A DNA stretch of 64,000 nt from an uncultured Pelagibacteraceae bacterium. Lineage in GTDB: Bacteria > Pseudomonadota > Alphaproteobacteria > Pelagibacterales > Pelagibacteraceae. The position numbers and the translations under genes were made by a program. The stretch spans positions 1 to 64,000 of the forward strand of contig CACGMC010000002.1 in assembly GCA_902574035.1 (NCBI GenBank). Reading direction: 5' to 3'. This document shows positions 16,164-23,682 of the stretch, piece by piece; within the stretch, counting starts at the first letter, position 1, and each line of letters starts with the position of its first letter. The notes beneath the pieces were generated by a model. It was not told where the DNA came from. It made no database searches and saw only the letters and a program-made list of their open reading frames with translations.

Positions 16164-16233
16164 TAAGCCAAAAAATAACCTTCAGTCAGACTTCTATTAT
16201 CTTTTTAAGAAGAAAACTTTAATCAAAAAATAA
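16042..16233 (+). CDS. 63-aa hypothetical ORF, coding status doubtful
   Basis: The ORF runs from ATG to TAA and encodes a basic, lysine-rich 63-residue product (MKQSWVVLNSTYDRFSYMRIL at the start) with no signal peptide, membrane segment or family I recognise. There is no good Shine-Dalgarno before the ATG; the preceding bases are AAAAAAGGCCCAAA. The first two thirds coincide with four inverted repeats, so the region may be a structured RNA instead of, or as well as, a gene. It fills the otherwise empty 350-bp stretch between the BASS transporter and the iron operon. Confidence 0.35.
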   Translation: MKQSWVVLNSTYDRFSYMRILASRIKNAKELKYGKLKTSLLKPKNNLQSDFYYLFKKKTLIKK

Positions 16234-16273
16234 TTAATTCAAACATTTTTCCCGTATACGGTGCGACATTATT

Positions 16274-16292
16274 GATAATGATAATTATTCTC
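16274..16292. promoter_or_regulatory. Fur box upstream of the Fe(III) ABC operon
   Basis: The 19-mer GATAATGATAATTATTCTC matches the classic Fur box GATAATGATAATCATTATC at 17 of 19 positions. It is followed directly by ATTCTCATATAATTGAGAAC, which continues the NATWAT-like hexamer pattern and may be a second, weaker site. It lies 48 bp before the start of the Fe(III)-binding protein gene, so iron-dependent repression of the operon is very likely. The Fur gene itself is not in the window. Confidence 0.85.
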
Positions 16293-16339
16293 ATTCTCAT
16301 ATAATTGAGAACCATTCGCAAAACTAACGAGGGAGATAA

Positions 16340-17350
16340 ATGAGAAAAATAATATTAGCAGTTTCAGCATTATTTTTTGTTTTTGGAAATCTTTTAGCTA
16401 ACGAAGTAAATATATTCAGTGCAAGACATTACGATTCAGATGTTCAATTGTATGAAAAATTTACAGCTAAAACAGGAATAAAAGTAAATGTTGTATCTGG
16501 AAAATCAGGCGCATTAGAGAAAAGAATAATCGCAGAGGGCGGCACAGCAGACTTATATATAACAGCTGATGCAGGTAGACTTGGCGCATTTTCAGCTAAC
16601 TTACAAGGTGGTTTAACAAGTGACGCAATAAAGTCAGCTGTTCCTAGTAATTTTAGAACATCTAAATGGGTTGGAATAGCTAAAAGAGCAAGAATAGTTT
16701 ATTTTGCTCCGGAGAGAGTTACAGGCGCAGAGTTAAGAGGTTTGACTTATGAAAGTTTAGCTGACCCTAAATGGAAAGGCAGATTAGTTATAAGAGCTTC
16801 TAACAATATTTATAACCAGTCACTGGTTGCTTCATTAATTAAAAATAATGGAAAAGGCAAAGTAGTAGAGTGGTCAAAAGGAATGGTTTCGAATATGGCT
16901 AGATCTCCAAAAGGTAATGACAGAGCACAAATACTAGCAGTAGCAGCAGGAGAAGCTGATATTGCAGTAGCTAATACATACTACTTAGCTCTAATGTTAT
17001 CAGGTAAAAAAGGTGCTGAGCAACAAGCTGCAGCAAAAAAAGTAAAACCTTTTTTCCCTAACCAAGATGGTAGAGGAACACATATGAATATCAGTGGTGC
17101 AGGTTTAGTAAAAGGAGCTCCTAACAAAGCTAATGCAATTAAGCTTGTAGAGTTCTTACTAAGTCAAGAAGCGCAAGAGCATATTGTTAATAATACTTTT
17201 GAATATCCAATGATAGCAGGTGTTTCACCTCATCCATTAGTAGTTAATATGGGTTTAGATTTTAAACAAGATCTTAAAACTAAAGTCGTTAACTACGGAA
17301 AAAGACAAGCTGATGCATTAGAGGTAATGACAGCAGCAGGTTGGAAATAG
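16340..17350 (+). CDS. fbpA: Fe(III) ABC transporter substrate-binding protein (FbpA/FutA/IdiA type)
   Basis: This periplasmic ferric-iron binding protein is 336 aa with a signal peptide of about 20 residues ending LLANE. Mature-region features match the FbpA/FutA group: VNIFSARHYDSDVQLYEKFTAKTGIKVNVVSG, DLYITADAGRLGAF and the VANTYYLALML segment with its tyrosines, the usual iron ligands. It is preceded by a Shine-Dalgarno (GAGGGAG) and a Fur box. A stable hairpin follows the stop, which would let it be expressed above the downstream genes. The substrate is iron by family and by the Fur box; the chemical form cannot be determined. Confidence 0.94.
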   Translation: MRKIILAVSALFFVFGNLLANEVNIFSARHYDSDVQLYEKFTAKTGIKVNVVSGKSGALEKRIIAEGGTADLYITADAGRLGAFSANLQGGLTSDAIKSAVPSNFRTSKWVGIAKRARIVYFAPERVTGAELRGLTYESLADPKWKGRLVIRASNNIYNQSLVASLIKNNGKGKVVEWSKGMVSNMARSPKGNDRAQILAVAAGEADIAVANTYYLALMLSGKKGAEQQAAAKKVKPFFPNQDGRGTHMNISGAGLVKGAPNKANAIKLVEFLLSQEAQEHIVNNTFEYPMIAGVSPHPLVVNMGLDFKQDLKTKVVNYGKRQADALEVMTAAGWK

Positions 17351-17367
17351 TTGTTAATTAATTATTC

Positions 17368-17386
17368 ATGGCGTTTAAAGCGCCAT
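17368..17386 (+). terminator. Intercistronic hairpin after the Fe(III)-binding protein gene
   Basis: ATGGCG-TTTAAAG-CGCCAT forms a 6-bp GC-containing stem with a 7-nt loop, 18 bp after the stop codon. No run of T follows, so it is more likely a partial terminator or mRNA-stabilising element between the abundant binding protein and the membrane components than a full intrinsic terminator. Confidence 0.55.
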
Positions 17387-17398
17387 AAATATTAAAGA

Positions 17399-17563
17399 AT
17401 GAAAAATAAATTAAATACTTGTAAAAAGGGGTGCAAAACCTGTAATGATGATGCTAAGGATATGCAAAATCAACTTCAAAATAGAGATCCAAAAGAATTA
17501 AATTTTGAAGAAGCAAAACAAATTTTCTTTCCACTCAAAGGGAAGATTAATTCAAAAAAATAA
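17399..17563 (+). CDS. 54-aa Cys-motif microprotein in the iron operon
   Basis: This ORF is missing from the track because of its length. It runs from ATG at 17399 to TAA at 17561-17563, directly abutting the ATG of the iron permease at 17564. The 54-residue product begins MKNKLNTCKKGCKTCNDDAK, with three cysteines at positions 8, 12 and 15 (C-x3-C-x2-C), then an acidic and glutamine-rich helical stretch and the end IFFPLKGKINSKK. There is no signal peptide or membrane segment, so it is predicted cytosolic. The Cys cluster could bind iron, an Fe-S cluster or another metal. I do not recognise the family; its place between the binding protein and permease suggests a role in iron uptake or sensing. 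Confidence 0.7.
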   Translation: MKNKLNTCKKGCKTCNDDAKDMQNQLQNRDPKELNFEEAKQIFFPLKGKINSKK

Positions 17564-19180
17564 ATGACTAAATATAACTTCTGGTTTTTCAGTTCATTAG
17601 CTATTGCGTTAATAGTTGCAATGCCAATTATTACTGTATTTTTTAGTTTTTTTGCAGAAACAAGTAATTACCTTGCAGTATTAAAAAATACTTTTCTATT
17701 CGATTATATAAATAACTCTTTAACTATTTTAATTTCAGTTTTGCTTATAACTCTTTTATTGGGTGTTATTTCAGCTTATTTTATATCATTTTATGAATTT
17801 CCATTATGTAATTTTTTTAGTTGGGCTTTAATTTTAGCGTTTGCAATACCAGGATATATATTTGCTTTTTCAATAATTGCATTTTTTGAAAACTATGGAA
17901 CTGCTTATACAATACTGACGAATATATTTGGTGAATATAATTATAACCCGCATATACCTAAATTAGATGGAATATTAGGATCAATTATAGCTATTAGTTT
18001 TTCTTTGTTTCCTTATGTATACGTATTAACAAGATCATCATTTTTCTTTCAATCAAACAACTATATTGAGGTAGGTCAAAATTTAGGTTTATCCGAGAAA
18101 GAAACTCTTTTTAAGATTATTTTACCTTCAGCCAGACCAGCAATTATTGCAGGTTTATCATTAGTTGCTATGGAATGTTTGTCTGATTTTGGAACAGTAT
18201 CAATTTTTAGTGTTTCCACATTAACTACCGGAATTTATAACTCCTGGCTGTCATTTGATGATTTAAATACAGCCAATCAAATTTCTTTCATACTACTATT
18301 ATTTATATTAATCCTTTTATCTATAGAAATTTATTCAAGAAAAGAGGCAAGGTATCATCAACCAGGAAGAGGCTTTAAACCAATTAATAAGATCAAACTT
18401 AGCGGGAAAAAATCCTTGCTAGCTTTTTCTTTTTGCTTTTTAGTATTTTTTATAAGTTTTATTTTTCCAGTTTCACAGATGATCTATTGGACTTTAAAAT
18501 TTCCAAAATATATCCAAGACATAAATATTTTGAAAATTAATTTAAATACAATGTATTTAGTCGGTCTTGCTAGTATAGTTTTAGTATTTATTTCATTATT
18601 TATTAACTATGGAAGTAGGATTTCTAAAAGTAAAATTTTAAATTACTTGACTAATTTTTCAATTTCGGGGTACGCAATTCCAGGTGTGATTTTGGCCGTA
18701 GCTTTTATAACTTTATTTAGCAATCTTAGTGAATTATTAAGTGAAAGTACAAATTTAGGAAGTACCAAAAAAATATTTATAGGATCTATATTCGGTTTAG
18801 TTTTAGCGTACTTTATAAGATTTTTTTCCCTTTCTTTTAATGGAATTAAATCTAGTTATGAGAAAATAAATAATTCAATAGATGAAAGCGCGTATTTACT
18901 TGGGTATTCAAAAATTAAAACTTTTTCAAACATTCATGTTCCGTATTTAAAAAACAATATAATTTTAATAGTTGTGCTCATATCTTTAGAAATTATAAAA
19001 GAGTTACCAATTACTATGATATTAAGACCTTTCAATTTTGAGACTTTTGCTACACAAGCATATGTCTATGCCTCTCAAGATTTATTAGAAGCCGCGGCAT
19101 TACCTTCTTTATTTCTTATAAGTTGGGCAACTATCCTCATAATATTTTCTTCAAAATATATACTTTCGCAAAAAAACTAA
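17564..19180 (+). CDS. fbpB: Fe(III) ABC transporter permease (FbpB/FutB type)
   Basis: This 538-aa inner-membrane permease is a double-length protein, as usual for FbpB, with two homologous halves each of about six membrane segments. Each half has an EAA-type loop: EVGQNLGLSEKETLFKIILPSARPAI in the first and DESAYLLGYSKIKTFSNIHVPYLKNN in the second. It starts on the base after the stop of the Cys microprotein and is followed after 12 bp by the ATPase gene, forming an operon under the upstream Fur box. It would pass ferric iron from the periplasmic binding protein into the cytoplasm. Confidence 0.93.
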   Translation: MTKYNFWFFSSLAIALIVAMPIITVFFSFFAETSNYLAVLKNTFLFDYINNSLTILISVLLITLLLGVISAYFISFYEFPLCNFFSWALILAFAIPGYIFAFSIIAFFENYGTAYTILTNIFGEYNYNPHIPKLDGILGSIIAISFSLFPYVYVLTRSSFFFQSNNYIEVGQNLGLSEKETLFKIILPSARPAIIAGLSLVAMECLSDFGTVSIFSVSTLTTGIYNSWLSFDDLNTANQISFILLLFILILLSIEIYSRKEARYHQPGRGFKPINKIKLSGKKSLLAFSFCFLVFFISFIFPVSQMIYWTLKFPKYIQDINILKINLNTMYLVGLASIVLVFISLFINYGSRISKSKILNYLTNFSISGYAIPGVILAVAFITLFSNLSELLSESTNLGSTKKIFIGSIFGLVLAYFIRFFSLSFNGIKSSYEKINNSIDESAYLLGYSKIKTFSNIHVPYLKNNIILIVVLISLEIIKELPITMILRPFNFETFATQAYVYASQDLLEAAALPSLFLISWATILIIFSSKYILSQKN

Positions 19181-19192
19181 TATAATCAAAAA

Positions 19193-20263
19193 ATGTTAAA
19201 TCGATTTTTTGAAATTAAAGCCGGTAACTTTGTTGCGAGTGAAAAAAATAAAGTTAACAATGTAAACCTTAAAATAGAAAAAAAAGGTGAAATTGTTTCT
19301 TTATTAGGACCTTCTGGTGTTGGTAAAACAACAATACTGAGAACTATTGCTGGATTACAAAAACTGAGTTCTGGAGAAATTTTTTTAAAAGATAAATTAA
19401 TATCCTCAAAAGATGTTCATATAGAACCAGAGGAAAGAAATATAGCTTTATCATTTCAAGACAATTCATTATTTCCAAATTATAAAGTAATAGACAATAT
19501 AAATTTTGGAAAAAAAAGATCTAATGGTAATGGCTTTTCATATGAAGCAGACGACATTATTAAATTACTTCATATTGAACCAATTCTAGAAAAATTTCCT
19601 CACCAAATAAGTGCTGGTGAAGCACAACGAGTATCTCTAGCAAGATCATTAATGTCTAAACCAGATCTTTTATTATTGGATGAGCCTTTTTCAAACATTG
19701 ATCAAAGTCTTAAAGAAGAAATACAATATTCTGTAAAAAAACTACTTAAAAAAATTAATTTAACAACAATAATTGTTACTCACGATTCCTACGAGGCATT
19801 TTCTTTGGCAGATCGTTGTGGAATAATTCTTAATCAGGAGCTTAAACAATATGATGTTCCTTATAATGTTCATCATGAACCAAATTCTTTAGAAGTTGCA
19901 AAATTTTTAAATAAGGGAGTTTTTGTAGATGTAAAAGTATTAACCAATGATTGCGCTGTACACAGTTTACAACATAATGAGTTAGGTGAAATAAGAGGGA
20001 AATTATTAAAAAATTACCCAAAAGGAAAAAGTGTTAAACTTCTCTTACAACCGGAAGATTTAGTTCATGACGATCAAAGTAAATTAAAATTAGAGGTAGT
20101 TGATAGAAAGTTTAGAGGAACTAATTTTATTTACACGTTAAAGACGCAAAAAGGTGAACATATACCGGTTTTTGTACATTCTCATCATATCCACCAACAT
20201 GAAAAATCTGAAAAGTTTGGTATTAAAACTCCCATTTTTATTGACCATTTAGTATGTTTTTAA
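19193..20263 (+). CDS. fbpC: Fe(III) ABC transporter ATP-binding protein (FbpC/FutC type)
   Basis: The 356-aa ATPase has Walker A LGPSGVGKTT near residue 39, Q-loop FQDNSLFPNYKV, a signature segment QISAGEAQRVSLARSL that has ISAGE in place of LSGGQ, Walker B LLLLDEPFSNID, and switch His in IVTHDSYEAF. A C-terminal TOBE-like domain of about 120 residues follows, as in FbpC and PotA-type ATPases. It is the last gene of the Fur-box operon. The MetF-like gene starts 12 bp later, so read-through into the one-carbon genes is possible. Confidence 0.93.
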   Translation: MLNRFFEIKAGNFVASEKNKVNNVNLKIEKKGEIVSLLGPSGVGKTTILRTIAGLQKLSSGEIFLKDKLISSKDVHIEPEERNIALSFQDNSLFPNYKVIDNINFGKKRSNGNGFSYEADDIIKLLHIEPILEKFPHQISAGEAQRVSLARSLMSKPDLLLLDEPFSNIDQSLKEEIQYSVKKLLKKINLTTIIVTHDSYEAFSLADRCGIILNQELKQYDVPYNVHHEPNSLEVAKFLNKGVFVDVKVLTNDCAVHSLQHNELGEIRGKLLKNYPKGKSVKLLLQPEDLVHDDQSKLKLEVVDRKFRGTNFIYTLKTQKGEHIPVFVHSHHIHQHEKSEKFGIKTPIFIDHLVCF

Positions 20264-20275
20264 TTAAATAGGACA

Positions 20276-21013
20276 ATGAAATTTTCGCTAGAAATTACAT
20301 CAAAAACTGACTTATCAATTTTACCCGGGTTAAGAGATGTTTATGTAACAATGCTTCCGGGAACTGACTATCGAGAAGTAGCTCGTAAAGCTGATGAGCT
20401 AGTTCGTTCTGGGTATAATCCAATACCACATTTCCCTGCAAGATCTGTAAAAGATTTAAAAGAGCTCAAAGACTACGTAAAAATGTGTAAAGATTCAGGC
20501 GTAAAACAAGCTTTAGTAATTGGCGGAGGGAGAGAACCTGTGGGTGAATACCACTGCTCGTTGCAATTACTTGAGACTGGATTATTCGAAGGAATGAAGA
20601 TAGGAATTGCTGGACACCCTGAGGGTTCCCCTGATATATCCGATTCAGAATTAGAAAAAGCTATGAAAGAAAAAACTCCTCTTGCAGATTATATAGTAAC
20701 GCAATGGCTTTTGGACCCAACGGTGATAGCTAATTTTATTTCAAAACAAACTCTCCCAGTTCATGTTGGAATTACTGGTCCCTTAAAAATAAGCAGCTTA
20801 TTAAAGTTTGCGAGTATTGTTGGGGCAAAAAATTCTTTAAATTTTCTTAAATCTAATACAAAACAAGCTTTAGATTTATTGAAGCCTAGAGATCCTAACG
20901 AATTAATAAACAGTTTAAAGAAAGTTACAGAACACTTTCATATTTATACTTTTGGTGGTCTCAAGGAAACAAACAAATGGTTGGTAGCAAACAATTATGC
21001 CAAAGAAAAATAA
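20276..21013 (+). CDS. Methylenetetrahydrofolate reductase-like protein (MetF family)
   Basis: The 245-aa protein has the MetF TIM-barrel pattern: SLEITSKTD at the N-terminus, VTMLPGTDYREVARKADELV, QALVIGGGREPVG near residue 85, GIAGHPEGSPD near 118, and YIVTQWLLDPTVIANFI near 145. The QALVIGGG stretch corresponds to the folate/FAD region LRGD of canonical MetF but is altered, and the protein is shorter than the usual 290 or so. It overlaps the DmdA-like gene by 17 bp. The pair could demethylate a substrate onto tetrahydrofolate and oxidise the methyl-THF, comparable to metF-ligM clusters of aromatic O-demethylation. The direction and partner are inferred. Confidence 0.78.
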   Translation: MKFSLEITSKTDLSILPGLRDVYVTMLPGTDYREVARKADELVRSGYNPIPHFPARSVKDLKELKDYVKMCKDSGVKQALVIGGGREPVGEYHCSLQLLETGLFEGMKIGIAGHPEGSPDISDSELEKAMKEKTPLADYIVTQWLLDPTVIANFISKQTLPVHVGITGPLKISSLLKFASIVGAKNSLNFLKSNTKQALDLLKPRDPNELINSLKKVTEHFHIYTFGGLKETNKWLVANNYAKEK

Positions 21014-22406
21014 AAAAGCAAAAAAAGTTAAATCAAAGAAAAAATTCAAATTAATATCCTTAAAACCTGAAAAGGTTAATTATGACAAAATCCGTCATGA
21101 AACGTCGGTTGATCAGTCTGATAGACAAGTTCCATACAATCTGAGACAAAGCGGACCAACTAAAGTTGAAATGTTAATTTCTACAAGAGTAAGAAAATCT
21201 CCTTATTGGCATTTATCAATGAAAGCAGGTTGTTGGAGAGCTACTGTATACAATAGAATTTATCATCCTAGGGGTTACGTAAGACCTGAAAAAGGAGGAG
21301 CTATGGTTGAGTATGCAGCAATAAAAAACCACGTAACAATGTGGAACGTTGCTGTTGAAAGACAAATAAGAGTTAAAGGCCCAGATGCAGAAAAATTTGT
21401 CGATTATGTAATCACAAGAGATGCAACAAAAATTTCAACAATGAGAGGTCGTTACGTAATATTATGTAATTATAAAGGCGGGGTTTTAAATGATCCTGTA
21501 TTATTAAGAGTGGCTGATGATGAATTTTGGTTTAGTTTATCAGACTCTGACATAGGTCTTTATTTGCAGGGAGTAAACGCAGATAAAAGATTTAATGTTG
21601 AAATAGATGAAATTGATGCATGTCCAGTTCAAATTCAAGGTCCAAAATCAAAAGCCTTGATGAAAGATTTAGCAGGTGATCAAGTTGATTTTGATAATAT
21701 GCCTTTCTATGGCTTAGCTGAAGCAAATATAGGTGGTCGAAGTTGTGTCATATCACAATCAGGTTTTTCTGGGGAAGCAGGTTATGAAATATATTTAAGA
21801 AATGCAACTTTGTACGCTGAAGATATGTGGAATGCAGTTTTAAAAGCAGGAAAAAAACATAAACTTATGGTTATAGCACCTGCTCATCACAGACGTATCC
21901 AAGCAGGTATTCTTTCATGGGGACAAGATTTAGATCATGAAACTAATCCTTTTCAATGTAACTTAGGTTATCAAGTTTCTCTATCTGGAAAAGGTGTATG
22001 GGAAAAGAAAACTGATTATATTGGTAAAGAAGCTTTAGAAAAAATGAGAGATCAATTAAGAAACGGTGATAAACCTTATAAGTTACAATTGGTTGGTTTT
22101 GAGCTTGGAGGTAAACCTATAGATGATTATGCTAATGATTTTTATCTAATTTCTAATAGCGATGGAGGTAAACCAGTTGGTTATATTACTTCTCCATGGT
22201 ACCATCCAGAGAAGGGAACAAATATAGCTATGGGATATGTTCCTTATGAAGGACATTTAAGTGCAACAGGTTTTCCGATAGGTAATTTGGGTAAAAAATA
22301 TAAAGTGCACTTACCAAAGAAATACTCAAGTAAGGCAGTAGATGCTGTTGTAGTTAAAATTCCATTTACTCAGTCATTCAATGCTAATACTAGAGAAGTC
22401 TCTTAG
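20997..22406 (+). CDS. DmdA-related GcvT-fold tetrahydrofolate-dependent methyltransferase
   Basis: The 469-aa protein belongs to the GcvT/aminomethyltransferase superfamily and resembles SAR11 DmdA: ISTRVRKSPYWHLSMKAGCWRATVYNRIYHPRGY near residues 60-95, YKGGVLNDPVLLRVADDEFWFSLSDSDIGLYLQG, IQGPKSKALM, and SGFSGEAGYEIYL. It differs from DmdA by being about 100 residues longer, with a lysine-rich N-terminal extension of some 55 residues. A start at the ATG encoding the methionine before LISTRVRK would remove the extension. Substrates could be DMSP or another methylated osmolyte; the adjacent MetF-like gene supports methyl transfer to folate. The family call is secure, the substrate is not. Confidence 0.82.
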   Translation: MPKKNKKAKKVKSKKKFKLISLKPEKVNYDKIRHETSVDQSDRQVPYNLRQSGPTKVEMLISTRVRKSPYWHLSMKAGCWRATVYNRIYHPRGYVRPEKGGAMVEYAAIKNHVTMWNVAVERQIRVKGPDAEKFVDYVITRDATKISTMRGRYVILCNYKGGVLNDPVLLRVADDEFWFSLSDSDIGLYLQGVNADKRFNVEIDEIDACPVQIQGPKSKALMKDLAGDQVDFDNMPFYGLAEANIGGRSCVISQSGFSGEAGYEIYLRNATLYAEDMWNAVLKAGKKHKLMVIAPAHHRRIQAGILSWGQDLDHETNPFQCNLGYQVSLSGKGVWEKKTDYIGKEALEKMRDQLRNGDKPYKLQLVGFELGGKPIDDYANDFYLISNSDGGKPVGYITSPWYHPEKGTNIAMGYVPYEGHLSATGFPIGNLGKKYKVHLPKKYSSKAVDAVVVKIPFTQSFNANTREVS

Positions 22407-22407
22407 A

Positions 22408-22484
22408 GCGCCCTTAGCTCAGTTGGATAGAGCATCGGTTTTCTAAACCGAGGGTCGTAGGTTCGAATCCTTCAGGGCGCGCCA
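22408..22484 (+). tRNA. tRNA-Arg (UCU)
   Basis: A full cloverleaf is visible: acceptor GCGCCCT/AGGGCGC, D-arm GCTC...GAGC, anticodon stem TCGGT/ACCGA with loop TTTCTAA giving anticodon TCT, T-loop TTCGAAT, and an encoded CCA end. The T-stem GTAGG/CCTTC has one T-T mismatch at positions 50-64. It lies 1 bp after the DmdA-like gene and 5 bp before trmB. Confidence 0.96.
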
Positions 22485-22489
22485 CATTA

Positions 22490-23110
22490 ATGAAAAAAAA
22501 ACTTTATTTTGGAAGAGTTAAATCAAGAAAGATTTCCAAAATTAAAGAAAGTAACTTTAAAAAATATTTAAAAACAAAGAATATTAACAAATTAAATTCA
22601 AAGAAAAAACTAATTTTAGACATTGGTATTGGAATGGGTGAAAACCTAATTTATTTATCCAAAAAAAATGTCAAAAAAAATATAATTGGTGTAGATCCTT
22701 TTAAGAATGGAATGGTAAATGTTTCAGATTATTGTGTTAATAATAATATAAAAAATATTTATCTTTATCCTTATGTATTTCAAAAATTTGTCAATAAATT
22801 TAAAAAACTTCGTTTCGATATAATATATGTTTTATTTCCTGACCCATGGCCAAAAAAAAGACATAGGAAAAGACGCATTGTAAATAAAGAGTTTTTAAAA
22901 ACAATCTTTGCGATTTTAAAAAAAAAAGGAAAAGTTTTTTTTAGCACAGACAATTTAGATTATTTTATAAATGTTAAGACTATTATAAAAAAATTTCCTA
23001 ATATTAAGGTAAAAAAAATTAATAAAATAGTTACAATTAAAACTAAGTTCTATCTAAAAGCAGAAAAAAAAGGCAATGAGATAAATTCACTTTTATTTAC
23101 CAAAAATTAG
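22490..23110 (+). CDS. trmB: tRNA (guanine-N7)-methyltransferase TrmB
   Basis: TrmB makes m7G46 in tRNA variable loops using SAM. The 206-aa protein has the SAM motif LILDIGIGMGENLIYLSK near residue 42, the GVDPF acidic loop, and the diagnostic TrmB stretch FPDPWPKKRHRKRRIV near residue 118. It is very lysine-rich, as are other small basic proteins here. It begins 5 bp after tRNA-Arg, so it may be co-transcribed with the tRNA, and ends with a 4-bp convergent overlap with the tautomerase gene. Confidence 0.94.
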   Translation: MKKKLYFGRVKSRKISKIKESNFKKYLKTKNINKLNSKKKLILDIGIGMGENLIYLSKKNVKKNIIGVDPFKNGMVNVSDYCVNNNIKNIYLYPYVFQKFVNKFKKLRFDIIYVLFPDPWPKKRHRKRRIVNKEFLKTIFAILKKKGKVFFSTDNLDYFINVKTIIKKFPNIKVKKINKIVTIKTKFYLKAEKKGNEINSLLFTKN

Positions 23111-23547
23111 TTATCAATCTTATTTAACCTCATCTTTAACTTTGTTGGTAAATTTTTAAACCATTTTTTTTCACCACCAGATTTTGGTAGTATTTCACCG
23201 TACTCTATCATTTGATTAGGCTTTAAATCTAACAAATATACCCAAATATTATCTTTTCCTAATTTTGTATTCTCTTTGATTATTTCTCTTAAACCTTTGA
23301 TTAATTTATTTTTAACCTTTGAGGTTCTACCTGATCTGATGTGACCATATATAAAAATTTCAGATTTAGAGACTATTTTTCCGCCCATAAAATGGTTATC
23401 TTTTTTTGTCTCATTAAATATAACTTGAGCAAAATATTTATTTGCACCAGTAGCTTTGTTATGAATTTTTGTAATTAGTTTTGCTAATTTTTTTTTTATT
23501 AGTCTTGAAAGTTTTATATTAGATGAGTTTACAAAATATGTTGGCAT
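23107..23547 (-). CDS. cis-CaaD/Cg10062-type tautomerase superfamily enzyme
   Basis: The 146-aa protein belongs to the tautomerase superfamily with an N-terminal proline after Met removal. Compared from memory with cis-3-chloroacrylic acid dehalogenase, counting Pro as residue 1, all six catalytic residues fall at identical positions: Pro1, His28, Arg70, Arg73, Tyr103 and Glu114. Shared stretches include FAQVIFNE, the GGK/IFIYGHIRSGRTS segment, and IWVYLLDLKPNQMIEYGEILPKSGGE. Such enzymes hydrate or dehalogenate cis-3-haloacrylates or acetylenic acids; Cg10062 has the same residues but weak dehalogenase activity. The natural substrate here is unknown. It is monocistronic and converges on trmB. 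Confidence 0.88.
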   Translation of the reverse strand: MPTYFVNSSNIKLSRLIKKKLAKLITKIHNKATGANKYFAQVIFNETKKDNHFMGGKIVSKSEIFIYGHIRSGRTSKVKNKLIKGLREIIKENTKLGKDNIWVYLLDLKPNQMIEYGEILPKSGGEKKWFKNLPTKLKMRLNKIDN

Positions 23548-23682
23548 GATAAATTATAACTCAGAACTTATCCAATTAAAGAGGTGTATAATCGTATATT
23601 TTGTAATTAAATGATAATTTAACTATATCTTGTGGTTATTTTATCAGATTGAAATTGAGTTATAGATTATACATAATTTGTT

